Shown here: one piece after another, positions 1-7,191 of the stretch
Position numbering within the stretch: position 1 is the stretch's first letter
How the letters are laid out: every line of letters begins with the position of its first letter
Origin: an uncultured Bacteroidota bacterium
Lineage (GTDB): Bacteria > Bacteroidota > Bacteroidia > Chitinophagales > Chitinophagaceae
NCBI GenBank assembly: GCA_903825065.1
Contig: CAIJZG010000026.1
Span: 1-14,377 of the forward strand
Reading direction: 5' to 3'
Length of the DNA stretch: 14,377 nt
Notes under the pieces: model-generated
The model's input: only the letters and a program-made list of their open reading frames with translations
Databases searched by the model: none
What the model was told of the DNA's origin: nothing
Program-made: the position numbers and the translations under genes

Positions 1-409
1 CATCCTTTACCGCTTTTATTTGGCCCTTGTTTAAAGATGAGTTTAAAAAATGCGCCACATCATCTTTTTCGCTATAACCACGAACCAAATCCACTTGATT
101 TTTCATGAGGGCGATAAGTGGCGATACTACAATTGCACAACCTTCCATTAACATGGCTGGAAGTTGATAGCATAAACTTTTCCCGCCACCTGTTGGCATT
201 ATTACAAATGTGTCTTGGCCGTTTAATAAACTATTAATCGATTTTTCTTGTGTGCCTTTAAATTCTCGGAATCCAAAATATTTCTCCAGACCCTCATGAA
301 TATCATATTGATGCACAGTGGTGATAGTAGAACTATTGTCTTTTCTTGGTGTTCTTTTTTTATTAATAGGAGCTTTTGTAGAAGCAGCTTTTTTAGGTGT
401 AGTAGCCAT
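1..409 (-). CDS. recQ: RecQ-family ATP-dependent DNA helicase, N-terminal part (gene runs off the left edge)
   Basis: An open frame starts at ATG 409 (reverse strand) and runs to base 1 without a stop, giving the first 136 residues. Residues 1-33 are a basic, Lys/Thr/Ala-rich extension that looks disordered. The superfamily 2 helicase core follows: motif 0 around residues 45-58 with Gln54, Walker A MPTGGGKS (71-78) followed by LCYQLPA, motif Ia VVSPLIALMKNQV (94-106), and motif Ib FLNSSL (121-126). These match RecQ closely, so the product should be a 3'-5' DNA helicase acting in recombination and replication-fork repair. The DEAH box, the zinc/winged-helix region and any HRDC domain lie outside the window, so completeness cannot be judged. 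The gene is divergent from kdsD. I see no convincing TAnnTTTG box at the expected place upstream. The basic N-terminal tail is the only unusual part. Confidence 0.94.
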   Translation of the reverse strand, partial: MATTPKKAASTKAPINKKRTPRKDNSSTITTVHQYDIHEGLEKYFGFREFKGTQEKSINSLLNGQDTFVIMPTGGGKSLCYQLPAMLMEGCAIVVSPLIALMKNQVDLVRGYSEKDDVAHFLNSSLNKGQIKAVKD

Positions 410-645
410 GTATAAATATCTATTTTCATCCCTTTATATGCGGATGGTAACATTTTAATAAAAGTTAAATCTTTTTTCCCGAAACCCCTAGTTAAAAATA
501 TAAATCGCTGATAATTAGTGGGTCATACAGTTTAGGCAGGATAATCGCTGCCAATTTTGGAAAAAATCCCTAAAATTGGCTAACGAAGTTAACGAACTAT
601 GTTTTGAATTGAAACTCTAAGCTGTTAAAGTTTACATTTGCATCG
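410..645. other. Divergent intergenic region recQ/kdsD with inverted and direct repeats
   Basis: This 236-bp stretch has no credible reading frame. It holds a perfect 9-bp inverted repeat, GCCAATTTT (550-558) and AAAATTGGC (572-580), with a 13-base spacer whose GG and CC can extend the stem. The octamer AATCGCTG occurs at 503-510 and again at 543-550, exactly 40 bp apart. TAACGAA occurs at 581-587 and 590-596, 9 bp apart. The kdsD promoter lies at the right end. There is no U-tract to make the hairpin an obvious terminator, and both flanking genes point away from it. A regulatory function is possible but not shown. Confidence 0.5.
608..640 (+). promoter_or_regulatory. Bacteroidota-type promoter of kdsD, predicting a leaderless mRNA
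   Basis: ATTG at 608-611 fits the -33 element. After a 21-bp spacer, TACATTTG at 633-640 matches the -7 consensus TAnnTTTG perfectly. Only five bases (CATCG) separate the box from the ATG at 646, so transcription should start at or within a base or two of the start codon. No in-frame ATG, GTG or TTG exists between the upstream stop TGA (610-612) and 646, so the start cannot be moved upstream. Confidence 0.75.
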
Positions 646-1608
646 ATGAATTCATCTATACAACAAACGGCCCTGCATACCATTGATCTGGAGGCACAAT
701 CTGTTGCCGGCCTGGCCACTTTTATCGATGCTGATTTTGAAAAAGCTATACATGCTATTCATGCAGCGAAAGGGAGACTTGTTATTAGTGGCATTGGCAA
801 AAGTGCTATTGTTGCCCAAAAAATTGTGGCTACTCTAAATTCAACTGGTACCCCTTCCCTGTTTATGCATGCAGCCGATGCCATACATGGCGATCTAGGC
901 ATGGTGCAGGAGGAAGATGTTGTTTTGCTAATTAGTAAAAGTGGAGAAAGCCCTGAGATAAAAGTATTGGTTCCACTTATTCAGAATTTTGGCAATATAC
1001 TGATAGGCATGGTAGGCAATATGGACAGTTTTCTTGCTAAACAAGCTTCAATTGTTTTAAATACCACTGTTAGCAAAGAAGCCTGCCCAAATAATTTAGC
1101 ACCTACCAGCAGTACCACAGTTCAAATGGTAATGGGCGATATCATTGCGGTTTGCTTAATGAACTTAAATGGTTTTAGCGGAAGAGATTTTGCAAAATAC
1201 CATCCTGGAGGAAATTTGGGAAAACGCTTATATCTAAGGGTGGAAGATTTAAGCAAACAAAATGCCCTTCCAAAGGTTTTGGCATCAGCTAGTTTAAAAG
1301 AAGTAATCGTAGAAATTACTGAAAAACGATTAGGTCTTACAGCAGTGGTAGATGAAAAAAATCAAATTGTTGGAATTATAACTGATGGAGATTTGAGAAG
1401 GATGCTAGAAAAAAGTGATCATATAGAACATATCAAAGCTTCAGATATTTTATCTACACATCCAAAAACCATTGAACCACAAACCCTTGCTGTAGAAGCC
1501 CTAAATACATTAAGAGAAAATGATATTAGTGCACTATTAGTTGCTGAAAATAATATCTATTTGGGTGTTTTGCATCTTCACGACCTGGTTAAAGAAGGAA
1601 TTGTATAA
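646..1608 (+). CDS. kdsD: D-arabinose-5-phosphate isomerase (KdsD/GutQ family)
   Basis: This 320-residue protein interconverts ribulose 5-phosphate and arabinose 5-phosphate, the first step towards Kdo for lipopolysaccharide. An N-terminal SIS domain (about 35-175) carries GIGKS (49-53), TGTP (67-70), HGDLGM (81-86), SKSGES (97-102), KEACP (144-148) and APTSSTT (152-158). It is followed by YHPGGNLG (185-192) and two CBS repeats (about 205-258 and 267-320), with ITDGDLRR and LGVLHLHDL as signatures. Residues equivalent to the catalytic set of E. coli KdsD are present: Lys52, Glu104, Glu145 and His186. The length is normal for the family. ISKSGES replaces the more usual ISNSGES. ATG 646 is the first possible start, directly behind the -7 box. 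The guanylyltransferase gene follows after 90 bp without an evident terminator, so co-transcription is likely. KdsD and GutQ cannot be told apart from sequence alone, but the adjacent envelope-sugar gene favours KdsD. Confidence 0.95.
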   Translation: MNSSIQQTALHTIDLEAQSVAGLATFIDADFEKAIHAIHAAKGRLVISGIGKSAIVAQKIVATLNSTGTPSLFMHAADAIHGDLGMVQEEDVVLLISKSGESPEIKVLVPLIQNFGNILIGMVGNMDSFLAKQASIVLNTTVSKEACPNNLAPTSSTTVQMVMGDIIAVCLMNLNGFSGRDFAKYHPGGNLGKRLYLRVEDLSKQNALPKVLASASLKEVIVEITEKRLGLTAVVDEKNQIVGIITDGDLRRMLEKSDHIEHIKASDILSTHPKTIEPQTLAVEALNTLRENDISALLVAENNIYLGVLHLHDLVKEGIV

Positions 1609-1698
1609 CAAAAACAATATCTGCTTGTAAAAAATCGTTTAGTAATACGCACTTGTTTCATTTAAAATCTTGACAATTACTCAAACCCCCTTCTCTGT

Positions 1699-2781
1699 AT
1701 GAACAAACATCATTATGTAGCAATTATGGCTGGTGGAATTGGAAGTCGTTTCTGGCCAAAAAGCAGAACTAGCTACCCTAAACAATTCTTAGATATTTTA
1801 AATACGGGCAAGTCTTTGATTCGTTGGACTTATGAACGTTATGCAGCTTTCATTCCTAATGAAAATATTTTTATAGTTACATCAGATGAATATGTATCGA
1901 TTGTTCATGAACAATTACCTGAATTACCAATTGAAAATATATTAGCAGAACCTAGTAGAAAAAATACAGCTCCTTGTGTTGCTTATATTTCTTATAAGTT
2001 ATTGCAGAAAGATCCAGAAGCAGCATTAATAGTAGCTCCAAGCGATCATATGATTCTAGATAATGAAGCTTTTAGAAATATTACTTACAAAGCTTTAGAT
2101 TTTGTTACCCAAATTAAATCTCTTGTTACCCTTGGTATAAAACCCACACATCCGAATACTGGGTACGGTTATATACAACACGAAACTTTAGCTGCTGGTG
2201 ATGGTATTTATAAAGTAAAAACATTTACTGAGAAACCAAACTTAGAACTTGCTAAGACCTTTTTATCCAGTGGTGATTTCTTATGGAATGCGGGCATATT
2301 TGTATGGCAAGTGAAAAATGTGATGTTGGCTTTTGAAAAGTATCAGCCAGAAATGTATGAGCTTTTTGATAACGAAAAAGCAAATTTCAATACTGCAAAT
2401 GAGAAAGAGGCTATTAATCGAATTTATCCTCTTTGCACAAACGTTTCTATTGATTTTGCAATCATGGAAAAAGCAGATAACGTATTTGTAATACCATCTT
2501 CGTTTGGATGGAGTGATTTAGGCACTTGGAATAGCGCTTATGATAATTTGGATAAAGACTATTTAGGAAATGCAGTTACTAGCGAAAATGTAATTATTAT
2601 CGATGCAACTAAGTGTATGATTTCTGCGCCACATGATAAGCTGGTTTTGATTCAAGGCCTTGACGATTGTATCATTATTGACACTAAAGATGTGTTGATG
2701 ATTTGTAAAAAAGAAAAAGAACAAGCCATTAAAGAATATGTTGCTGAAGTTAAGCGTAACAAAGGCGATAGATATTTATAA
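1699..2781 (+). CDS. manC: Mannose-1-phosphate guanylyltransferase (GDP-mannose pyrophosphorylase), single-domain type
   Basis: This enzyme makes GDP-mannose from mannose 1-phosphate and GTP in the cytoplasm, for surface polysaccharides, O-antigen or protein glycans. The 360 residues form a nucleotidyltransferase domain with the signature GGIGSRFWPKSR (12-23), PKQF (27-30), EPSRKNTAPC (84-93), PSDH (114-117), the sugar-phosphate motif FTEKP (176-180), WNAGIFVW (196-203), SIDFAIMEK (250-258) and GWSDLGTW (270-277). A left-handed beta-helix-like tail completes it. The C-terminal cupin isomerase domain of bifunctional ManC/AlgA enzymes is missing, so mannose-6-phosphate isomerase must be encoded elsewhere. 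ATG 1699 fits, because the Rossmann strand begins at residue 6. I see no consensus TAnnTTTG in the 90-bp gap upstream, which supports reading through from kdsD. A terminator follows immediately. The family assignment is firm. The symbol is by function (manC or rfbM usage varies). Confidence 0.93.
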   Translation: MNKHHYVAIMAGGIGSRFWPKSRTSYPKQFLDILNTGKSLIRWTYERYAAFIPNENIFIVTSDEYVSIVHEQLPELPIENILAEPSRKNTAPCVAYISYKLLQKDPEAALIVAPSDHMILDNEAFRNITYKALDFVTQIKSLVTLGIKPTHPNTGYGYIQHETLAAGDGIYKVKTFTEKPNLELAKTFLSSGDFLWNAGIFVWQVKNVMLAFEKYQPEMYELFDNEKANFNTANEKEAINRIYPLCTNVSIDFAIMEKADNVFVIPSSFGWSDLGTWNSAYDNLDKDYLGNAVTSENVIIIDATKCMISAPHDKLVLIQGLDDCIIIDTKDVLMICKKEKEQAIKEYVAEVKRNKGDRYL

Positions 2782-2799
2782 CATACTTAGATTATTTGG

Positions 2800-2832
2800 A
2801 AAGCGGTCAGTAGTTAGTGCTGATCGCTTTTT
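2800..2832 (+). terminator. Rho-independent terminator after the guanylyltransferase gene
   Basis: An 11-bp stem, AAAGCGGTCAG (2800-2810) pairing with CTGATCGCTTT (2820-2830) with one G-U pair, encloses a 9-base loop. It ends in a run of five T (2828-2832). It begins 18 bases after the stop codon and closes the kdsD-manC unit, so the next gene needs its own promoter. Confidence 0.8.
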
Positions 2833-2877
2833 CTGTTTATAACAGAATATTTTCGCTAGCAGTTTTTGGAAAATGTT

Positions 2878-2885
2878 TAAATTTG
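2878..2885 (+). promoter_or_regulatory. Candidate -7 box inside the apparent N-terminus of the ketoacyl synthase gene
   Basis: TAAATTTG is a perfect TAnnTTTG match. It lies a few bases after ATG 2873 and 38 bases before ATG 2924, so a transcript from here could only use the later start. No good TTTG lies 19-21 bases upstream (TTCG at 2852-2855, 22 bases away, is the nearest). A one-mismatch alternative, TATTTTCG at 2848-2855, would serve the longer form. Confidence 0.35.
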
Positions 2886-2923
2886 AAAGAATCGGCCCTT
2901 CTAAAGAAGCAAACCATATAAGC

Positions 2924-4003
2924 ATGCAAGTATCAAGAACAGTTATTACTGGAACCGGTAGTTATATTCCTGCACAGATCAAGACAAATCAAGATTTTAC
3001 CTCTTCTGAATTTTATGGTGAAGACCATAAACCACTATTAACTCCAGCAGACGAAATTGTTGAGAAGTTTAAAGGAATTACCGGTATTGAAGAACGCAGA
3101 TACGCAGATCTTGATATAAATTCCTCCGATATGGCTTTGATTGCTTCCCGAATAGCAATTGAAGATGCAGGGATTGACCCTGAAACTATTGATCAAATTA
3201 TTTTCGCTCATAATTTTGGCGACGTTGTAAAAGATAGCATTCAAACAGATGTATTACCTGCATTGGCTTCCAGAGTAAAACACGGACTTGGCATTAGAAA
3301 TCCTTCCTGTGTAGCTTATGATATTTTATTTGGCTGCCCCGGATGGATTCAAGGTGTAATCCAGGGGCATGCATTTATTACTGCAGGTATTGCCAAAAAG
3401 TGTTTGGTAATTGGCTCAGAAACTTTGAGTAGGGTTATTGATATTCATGATAGAGATAGTATGATTTTTAGTGACGGTGCTGGAGCATGCATTATTGAAA
3501 GTGTAGATGCATCTTTATCTGATAGTGGCATTCTTGCAAGCGCTGTTCAAAGTCATTGTGTTGATGAAGCTTTCTACTTAACAATGGGAAAATCATATTT
3601 ACCCGATTCTAATCCGAATATTCGTTACATGAAAATGAAGGGTAGAAAGGTTTATGAATACGCTATTAAACATGTACCCCTGGCAATGAAAGATTGTTTG
3701 GATAAATCTGGTCTTCATATCACTGATGTTAAGAAATTCTTTTTGCACCAGGCTAACGAAAAAATGGATGAAGGTTTTGTAAAAGCCTTATATAGATTAT
3801 ACGGAATTAAAGAAGTACCCAATCATATTATGCCAATGAGCATCCACAAATTAGGAAACAGTTCTGTAGCTACGATTCCTACATTATATGATTTAGTAAA
3901 AAGGAATCTTTTACATGATCACAGCATTTCAAAAGGCGACGTGGTAATGTTCGCTTCTGTTGGTGCCGGTATGAATATTAATGCATTTTGCTATCGCGTA
4001 TAA
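2924..4003 (+). CDS. 3-oxoacyl-ACP synthase III-like protein (FabH/KASIII thiolase fold)
   Basis: This is a thiolase-fold condensing enzyme that should join an acyl primer to a malonyl-ACP extender. The full frame from ATG 2873 has 376 codons. I prefer ATG 2924 (359 residues), because KASIII proteins begin just before the motif RTVITGTGSYIP and a -7-like box sits between the two starts. In the 376-residue numbering the Cys-His-Asn triad is complete: Cys155 in FGCPGW, His292 in LHQAN and Asn329 in KLGNSS. GSETLSRVID (181-190) and SDGAGA (200-205) are also typical. FGCPGW differs from the ACSGF or ACAGF of housekeeping FabH, so this is probably a specialised paralogue with another primer or product. 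No acyl carrier protein, reductase or dehydratase gene is nearby. The gene lies between a terminator and the convergent purF-like gene, only 4 bp away, and seems to be a single-gene unit. Its substrate is unknown. Confidence 0.87.
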   Translation: MQVSRTVITGTGSYIPAQIKTNQDFTSSEFYGEDHKPLLTPADEIVEKFKGITGIEERRYADLDINSSDMALIASRIAIEDAGIDPETIDQIIFAHNFGDVVKDSIQTDVLPALASRVKHGLGIRNPSCVAYDILFGCPGWIQGVIQGHAFITAGIAKKCLVIGSETLSRVIDIHDRDSMIFSDGAGACIIESVDASLSDSGILASAVQSHCVDEAFYLTMGKSYLPDSNPNIRYMKMKGRKVYEYAIKHVPLAMKDCLDKSGLHITDVKKFFLHQANEKMDEGFVKALYRLYGIKEVPNHIMPMSIHKLGNSSVATIPTLYDLVKRNLLHDHSISKGDVVMFASVGAGMNINAFCYRV

Positions 4004-4007
4004 TTTT

Positions 4008-5855
4008 TTAGTAGCCTCTAACATCTTTCCCATCCATATAGTTTAGGAAGGCTTTGTTGACTACTTTATTTCCACCTGGTGTTGGATAATTTCCAGTAAA
4101 ATACCAATCCCCGGTATTCGTAGGGCAACTATCGTGCAAGTCTTCTATGGTTTGATAAATTACATGTACATTAATGTCAACGTTTTTTGGTGTTATAAGT
4201 TGAGCAATTTTATCTGAAATTTCATGCGTTGTAAATGGCTTATAAATAGACCGAACAACATTCTCAGTATGTAATTGATTATTGCGCTGCAATTCCTTTA
4301 TTTTTTCTAATGCATCTGTTAATATATACTCCATGTTCCTATCGGCCAACAAAGCAACAGCAGCTTTAAAGGCGATAAAGTCGCCCAGCTTACTCATATC
4401 AATACCATAGCAATCCGGATATCTGATTTGTGGAGCGGAGGAAACAACAATTATTTTTTTAGGGCCAAGGCGAGATAACATTCTAATAATACTTTCTTTT
4501 AAAGTGGTACCTCGAACAATACTATCATCAATTACTACTAAAGTATCTTCCCCTTTTCTCACTGTACCATAAGTAATGTCGTACACGTGTTGAACCATTT
4601 CATTTCGATTCGCATCTTCCGTAATAAATGTGCGAAGTTTCACATCTTTAATAGCAATTTTCTCCTGGCGAATTTTTCGATTCACCATTTCCTCTAATTT
4701 TTCAGGAGTAAAATCATTGCCCCAGCTAAGTATTCTTTCAACTTTTATTTTATTTAAATATTCTTCCATTCCTTTTACCAATCCGTAAAAAGCTACTTCA
4801 GCAGTATTGGGAATATAGGAGAATATAGTATTCTTTAAATCGTAGTTGATACTTTCTAAAACTGTCTCACTTAAATGGTGACCCAAAGCAATTCTTTCAC
4901 GATAAATTTTTTCATCGCTACCCCTGCTAAAATAAATTCTTTCAAAACTACAAGCACGTCTTTCTTTTGGCTCCAGGATTTGTTCTATTACATAATTTCC
5001 CTTGTCATCTACTATCAAAGCTGAACCAGGCATTAGTTCCATCACTTCATTTTCACCAACATTAAATGTTGTTCTTATTGCTGCTCTCTCACTTGCAGAA
5101 ACAATTACTTCATCATCAATATAGTAATAAGCTGGTCTTATTCCATGTGCATCTCTCATCACAAAACTATATCCATTTCCTATTAAACTTCCAATAGTAT
5201 AACCACCGTCGAAAAGTGGTGCAGCTTTCTTTAAAACTTTTACAATATCAGCTGCATTCGGATTCAATTCATCTTCTTTAGTGAGAAAATGGTGAACCAC
5301 TTCCAGCATGGCCGCAAGATCACTTTGCTTTTGAAATTCACCCGGACTCATATTAATCAAATCAAATAATTCGTCGGTATTCACCAGATTAAAATTTCCT
5401 GCCAGGGCCAAATTTTTTCCGGGCATTAAATCACGCTTAATAAATGGATGACAAAACTCAACATTATTCTTTCCCTGAGTGCCATATCTTAAATGTCCCA
5501 ACAATAATTCACCTAGAAAAGGCAAATGCCCTTTCATTAAACCGGGATGTTGTTTTATATCTGGCTGATATTTTTCGAGTTCAGCAACTTCCTGACCAAT
5601 TTTGAAAAATAAATCTGCAATTGGCTGGGGAGCATTACTCCTCATTCTATAAAGAAAAGGATTTCCAGGTTCTGTATTTAGCTTAACGGATGCCAGCCCA
5701 GCACCATCCTGTCCGCGATTGTGTTGTTTTTCCATTAACAGGTAGAGCTTACTAAGCCCATAAGTTACTGAACCATGCTTTTGCAGGTAATAGGAAAAAG
5801 GTTTTCTAAGGCGGATGTAGGCTAGCCCACATTCATGTTTGATATCGTCGCTCAT
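4008..5855 (-). CDS. PurF-like amidophosphoribosyltransferase, long Bacteroidota form
   Basis: This 615-residue protein has the two domains of PurF: an N-terminal Ntn-hydrolase glutaminase and a PRPP-binding phosphoribosyltransferase domain. Cys9 in HECGL is the presumed nucleophile after an eight-residue propeptide. Glutaminase motifs are NRGQDGAG (46-53), GHLRYGTQG (120-128), AGNFN (152-156) and DGGYT (216-220). SERAAI (255-260) and CSFERIYFSRGSD (302-314) follow. The PRPP loop VVIDDSIVRGTT is at 440-451, and YPDCYGIDM (479-487) resembles the B. subtilis-type enzyme. It is over 100 residues longer than ordinary PurF, with an insertion before the PRPP loop and a C-terminal tail (about 545-615) ending in GDWYFTGNYPTPGG. 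I recall similar long proteins in other Bacteroidota. AGNFN replaces the usual HNGN, so the oxyanion-hole glycine appears to be phenylalanine. Function is probably the first step of purine synthesis, but a side role is possible. No other purine gene is present. ATG 5855 follows a hairpin by 18 bases. Confidence 0.85.
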   Translation of the reverse strand: MSDDIKHECGLAYIRLRKPFSYYLQKHGSVTYGLSKLYLLMEKQHNRGQDGAGLASVKLNTEPGNPFLYRMRSNAPQPIADLFFKIGQEVAELEKYQPDIKQHPGLMKGHLPFLGELLLGHLRYGTQGKNNVEFCHPFIKRDLMPGKNLALAGNFNLVNTDELFDLINMSPGEFQKQSDLAAMLEVVHHFLTKEDELNPNAADIVKVLKKAAPLFDGGYTIGSLIGNGYSFVMRDAHGIRPAYYYIDDEVIVSASERAAIRTTFNVGENEVMELMPGSALIVDDKGNYVIEQILEPKERRACSFERIYFSRGSDEKIYRERIALGHHLSETVLESINYDLKNTIFSYIPNTAEVAFYGLVKGMEEYLNKIKVERILSWGNDFTPEKLEEMVNRKIRQEKIAIKDVKLRTFITEDANRNEMVQHVYDITYGTVRKGEDTLVVIDDSIVRGTTLKESIIRMLSRLGPKKIIVVSSAPQIRYPDCYGIDMSKLGDFIAFKAAVALLADRNMEYILTDALEKIKELQRNNQLHTENVVRSIYKPFTTHEISDKIAQLITPKNVDINVHVIYQTIEDLHDSCPTNTGDWYFTGNYPTPGGNKVVNKAFLNYMDGKDVRGY

Positions 5856-5863
5856 GATGTTTA

Positions 5864-5897
5864 TTAAAAGAAAGTGGCGAAGTTACAACTCCGCCAC
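5864..5897 (-). terminator. Hairpin with U-tract between the FMN reductase and purF-like genes
   Basis: On the minus strand, GTGGCG pairs with CGCCAC and AGTT with AACT across one mismatch, with a 2-base loop (5874-5897). TTTCTTTT follows (5873-5866). It lies 12 bases after the reductase stop and ends about ten bases before the purF-like ATG. It therefore looks like the terminator of the marR-pirin-yceI-reductase unit. Because nothing but this hairpin stands directly before the purF-like gene, it may also act as an attenuator in that gene's leader. Confidence 0.65.
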
Positions 5898-5909
5898 ATT
5901 TTATTCTAG

Positions 5910-6473
5910 TTAATTATAAACAGTAATTGACTCTGGTTTTAGTGTTTCTGCTAACCACAGAAACTCATTCAGAAACAGATCTACCATCTTTTGGAAGTTT
6001 TCATCCAATAAATGGCCTTCACTATTGAATTTTTTGTCCACAAATGGCGTGACCAACATATAAGGTGATGCAATACCAAAAAGAGCAGGGACTAAGAGAA
6101 GTAATTGCTGACTTGCTCTCATGCCTCCCATCCCCCCAACTGAAGCTGGAGCTATTCCAAACACTTTGTGATTCTGTTTAGGAAAATGGTCTAGCAGATT
6201 CTGCATTGCTGGAGAATAACTTCCATTATATTCGGGAGTAACCAAAATAAAAGCATCTGCAGAAAACATCTTCTTAGCAAGTTCCTTGAATTCAATGGGG
6301 GTCTTTTCTACCGACATAAAAACATCCTGTAAAAGAGGCAAATTCCATTCTCTAACATCAATTATGTTTACTTCGTGAGCTGTTTTCTCGTTTAGCTGAT
6401 TTTTTAAAAATAAAGCAAGGCGGTGGGTTACACTACCTTTTCTTGGACTTCCTGATATAATCGCAATATTCAT
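5910..6473 (-). CDS. NAD(P)H-dependent FMN reductase / quinone-reductase-like flavoprotein
   Basis: The protein has a flavodoxin-like fold of the FMN_red family and should use NAD(P)H to reduce FMN, quinones, azo compounds or chromate in the cytoplasm. From ATG 6473 it has 187 residues. The phosphate-binding loop SGSPRKGSVTHRLA is at 7-20 and the flavin-contacting motif TPEYNGSYSP at 79-88, followed by AMQNLLDHF. A glycine/methionine-rich GGMGGMRA stretch (113-120) is also typical. A GTG two codons upstream (6479) could be used instead, but ATG 6473 puts the first beta strand (NIAIISGSP) at the very start as in relatives. It lies 112 bp downstream of yceI, same strand, with an AATTGATT/AATCAATT inverted repeat in the gap, and is followed by a terminator. 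Membership of the marR operon or control by a separate promoter are both possible. The true electron acceptor cannot be told from sequence. Confidence 0.88.
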   Translation of the reverse strand: MNIAIISGSPRKGSVTHRLALFLKNQLNEKTAHEVNIIDVREWNLPLLQDVFMSVEKTPIEFKELAKKMFSADAFILVTPEYNGSYSPAMQNLLDHFPKQNHKVFGIAPASVGGMGGMRASQQLLLLVPALFGIASPYMLVTPFVDKKFNSEGHLLDENFQKMVDLFLNEFLWLAETLKPESITVYN

Positions 6474-6509
6474 AATCACTAATTTGTAGATAAACTAATA
6501 TAACACCGA

Positions 6510-6536
6510 AATTGATTTTGGGTTCAATAATCAATT
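6510..6536. repeat. Inverted repeat upstream of the FMN reductase gene
   Basis: AATTGATT (6510-6517) and AATCAATT (6529-6536) are perfect 8-bp arms around 11 bases, and TTG/CAA in the spacer can lengthen the stem. No U-run follows on either strand, so it is not a convincing terminator. It lies 37 bases or more before the reductase ATG, where an operator could sit. Confidence 0.4.
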
Positions 6537-6585
6537 AAAATTATCCTTCAAATTTACTTTAATAATTAATCAGTTGATACTTAGA

Positions 6586-7113
6586 TTAAGCTTGTTTAAT
6601 CATTTGTACATTTAAATGAAGCTTTACTTCATCGCTCACAACAACTCCACCAGCTTCAGTAATAGCACTCCATGATAAACCAAAATCAGAACGATTGAAT
6701 TTACCAGCAATTTCAAAACCAGACTTTACTTGACCATAAGGATCAGTAGCAGTACCGCCAAATTCAACTGGGAATGAAACAGATTTAGTTATATCGCGGA
6801 TTGTAAGATCTCCAGTTAAAGTGTAATCAGCCCCACTTTTTTTAGTAAATGAAGTTGATTTAAAACTAATGACTGGAAATTTTGTTGCAGAAAAGAAATC
6901 ATCGCTTTTTAAGTGTCCATCTCTGTCTGCGCTATTAGTAGAAATGGAATCTACATTCGCTTCAAAGTTAATTTTTGCATCGCTGAAATCAGCTAAATCA
7001 GATTCCATGGTTGCATCAAATTTTGCAAAGCTACCAGAAACGTTTGTAATCATTAAGTGCTTCACTTTAAAAGTAATTTCACTGTGTGCTGCATCGATTT
7101 TGTAAGTTGACAT
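6586..7113 (-). CDS. YceI family protein (polyisoprenoid-binding, lipocalin-like)
   Basis: This 175-residue protein is an eight-stranded barrel of the YceI family, whose members bind isoprenoid chains such as those of quinones. It begins with the family signature IDAAHSEITFKVKHLMI (6-22) and continues with GSFAKFDATM (27-36), DRDGHLKSDDFF (63-74) and FPVEFGG (114-120). It ends with FNRSDFGLSWS (139-149) before the last strands. It has no signal peptide, unlike E. coli YceI, so it should stay in the cytoplasm. The length is normal. ATG 7113 is preceded by an A-rich leader (CCTAAAAACAAAAAAT), the usual Bacteroidota initiation context. It lies 78 bp downstream of the second pirin gene and 112 bp upstream of the reductase gene. 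A lipid/quinone binder between pirins and a flavin reductase fits a redox or membrane-quinone role. That link is inference. Confidence 0.93.
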   Translation of the reverse strand: MSTYKIDAAHSEITFKVKHLMITNVSGSFAKFDATMESDLADFSDAKINFEANVDSISTNSADRDGHLKSDDFFSATKFPVISFKSTSFTKKSGADYTLTGDLTIRDITKSVSFPVEFGGTATDPYGQVKSGFEIAGKFNRSDFGLSWSAITEAGGVVVSDEVKLHLNVQMIKQA

Positions 7114-7191
7114 ATTTTTTGTTTTTAGGTTTAAAGATTATAATTTATTGTTTTAAATTCTTTACACTTTTCAATTTTATCGTTACAATTT

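Noticed and set aside
223..453. Minus-strand 76-codon frame overlapping the recQ start
   Set aside because: It runs in another frame of the same strand as recQ, whose helicase motifs are unmistakable. The translation shows no domain and is Leu/Lys-rich noise.
550..580. Inverted repeat read as a transcription terminator
   Set aside because: Both neighbouring genes transcribe away from it and there is no U-tract on either side.
1670..1675. TTGACA resembling a sigma-70 -35 element before the guanylyltransferase gene
   Set aside because: Bacteroidota promoters do not use this element, and no TATAAT or TAnnTTTG box lies at a suitable distance downstream.
3038..3244. Minus-strand 68-codon frame opposite the ketoacyl synthase gene
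   Set aside because: It is antisense to a gene with a complete catalytic triad and has no motif or promoter of its own.
6869..7105. Plus-strand frame antisense to yceI, and similar plus-strand frames at 7587-7844, 7690-7917, 9167-9391 and 11308-11499
   Set aside because: All lie wholly or mostly opposite strongly supported genes and give low-complexity translations without recognisable motifs.
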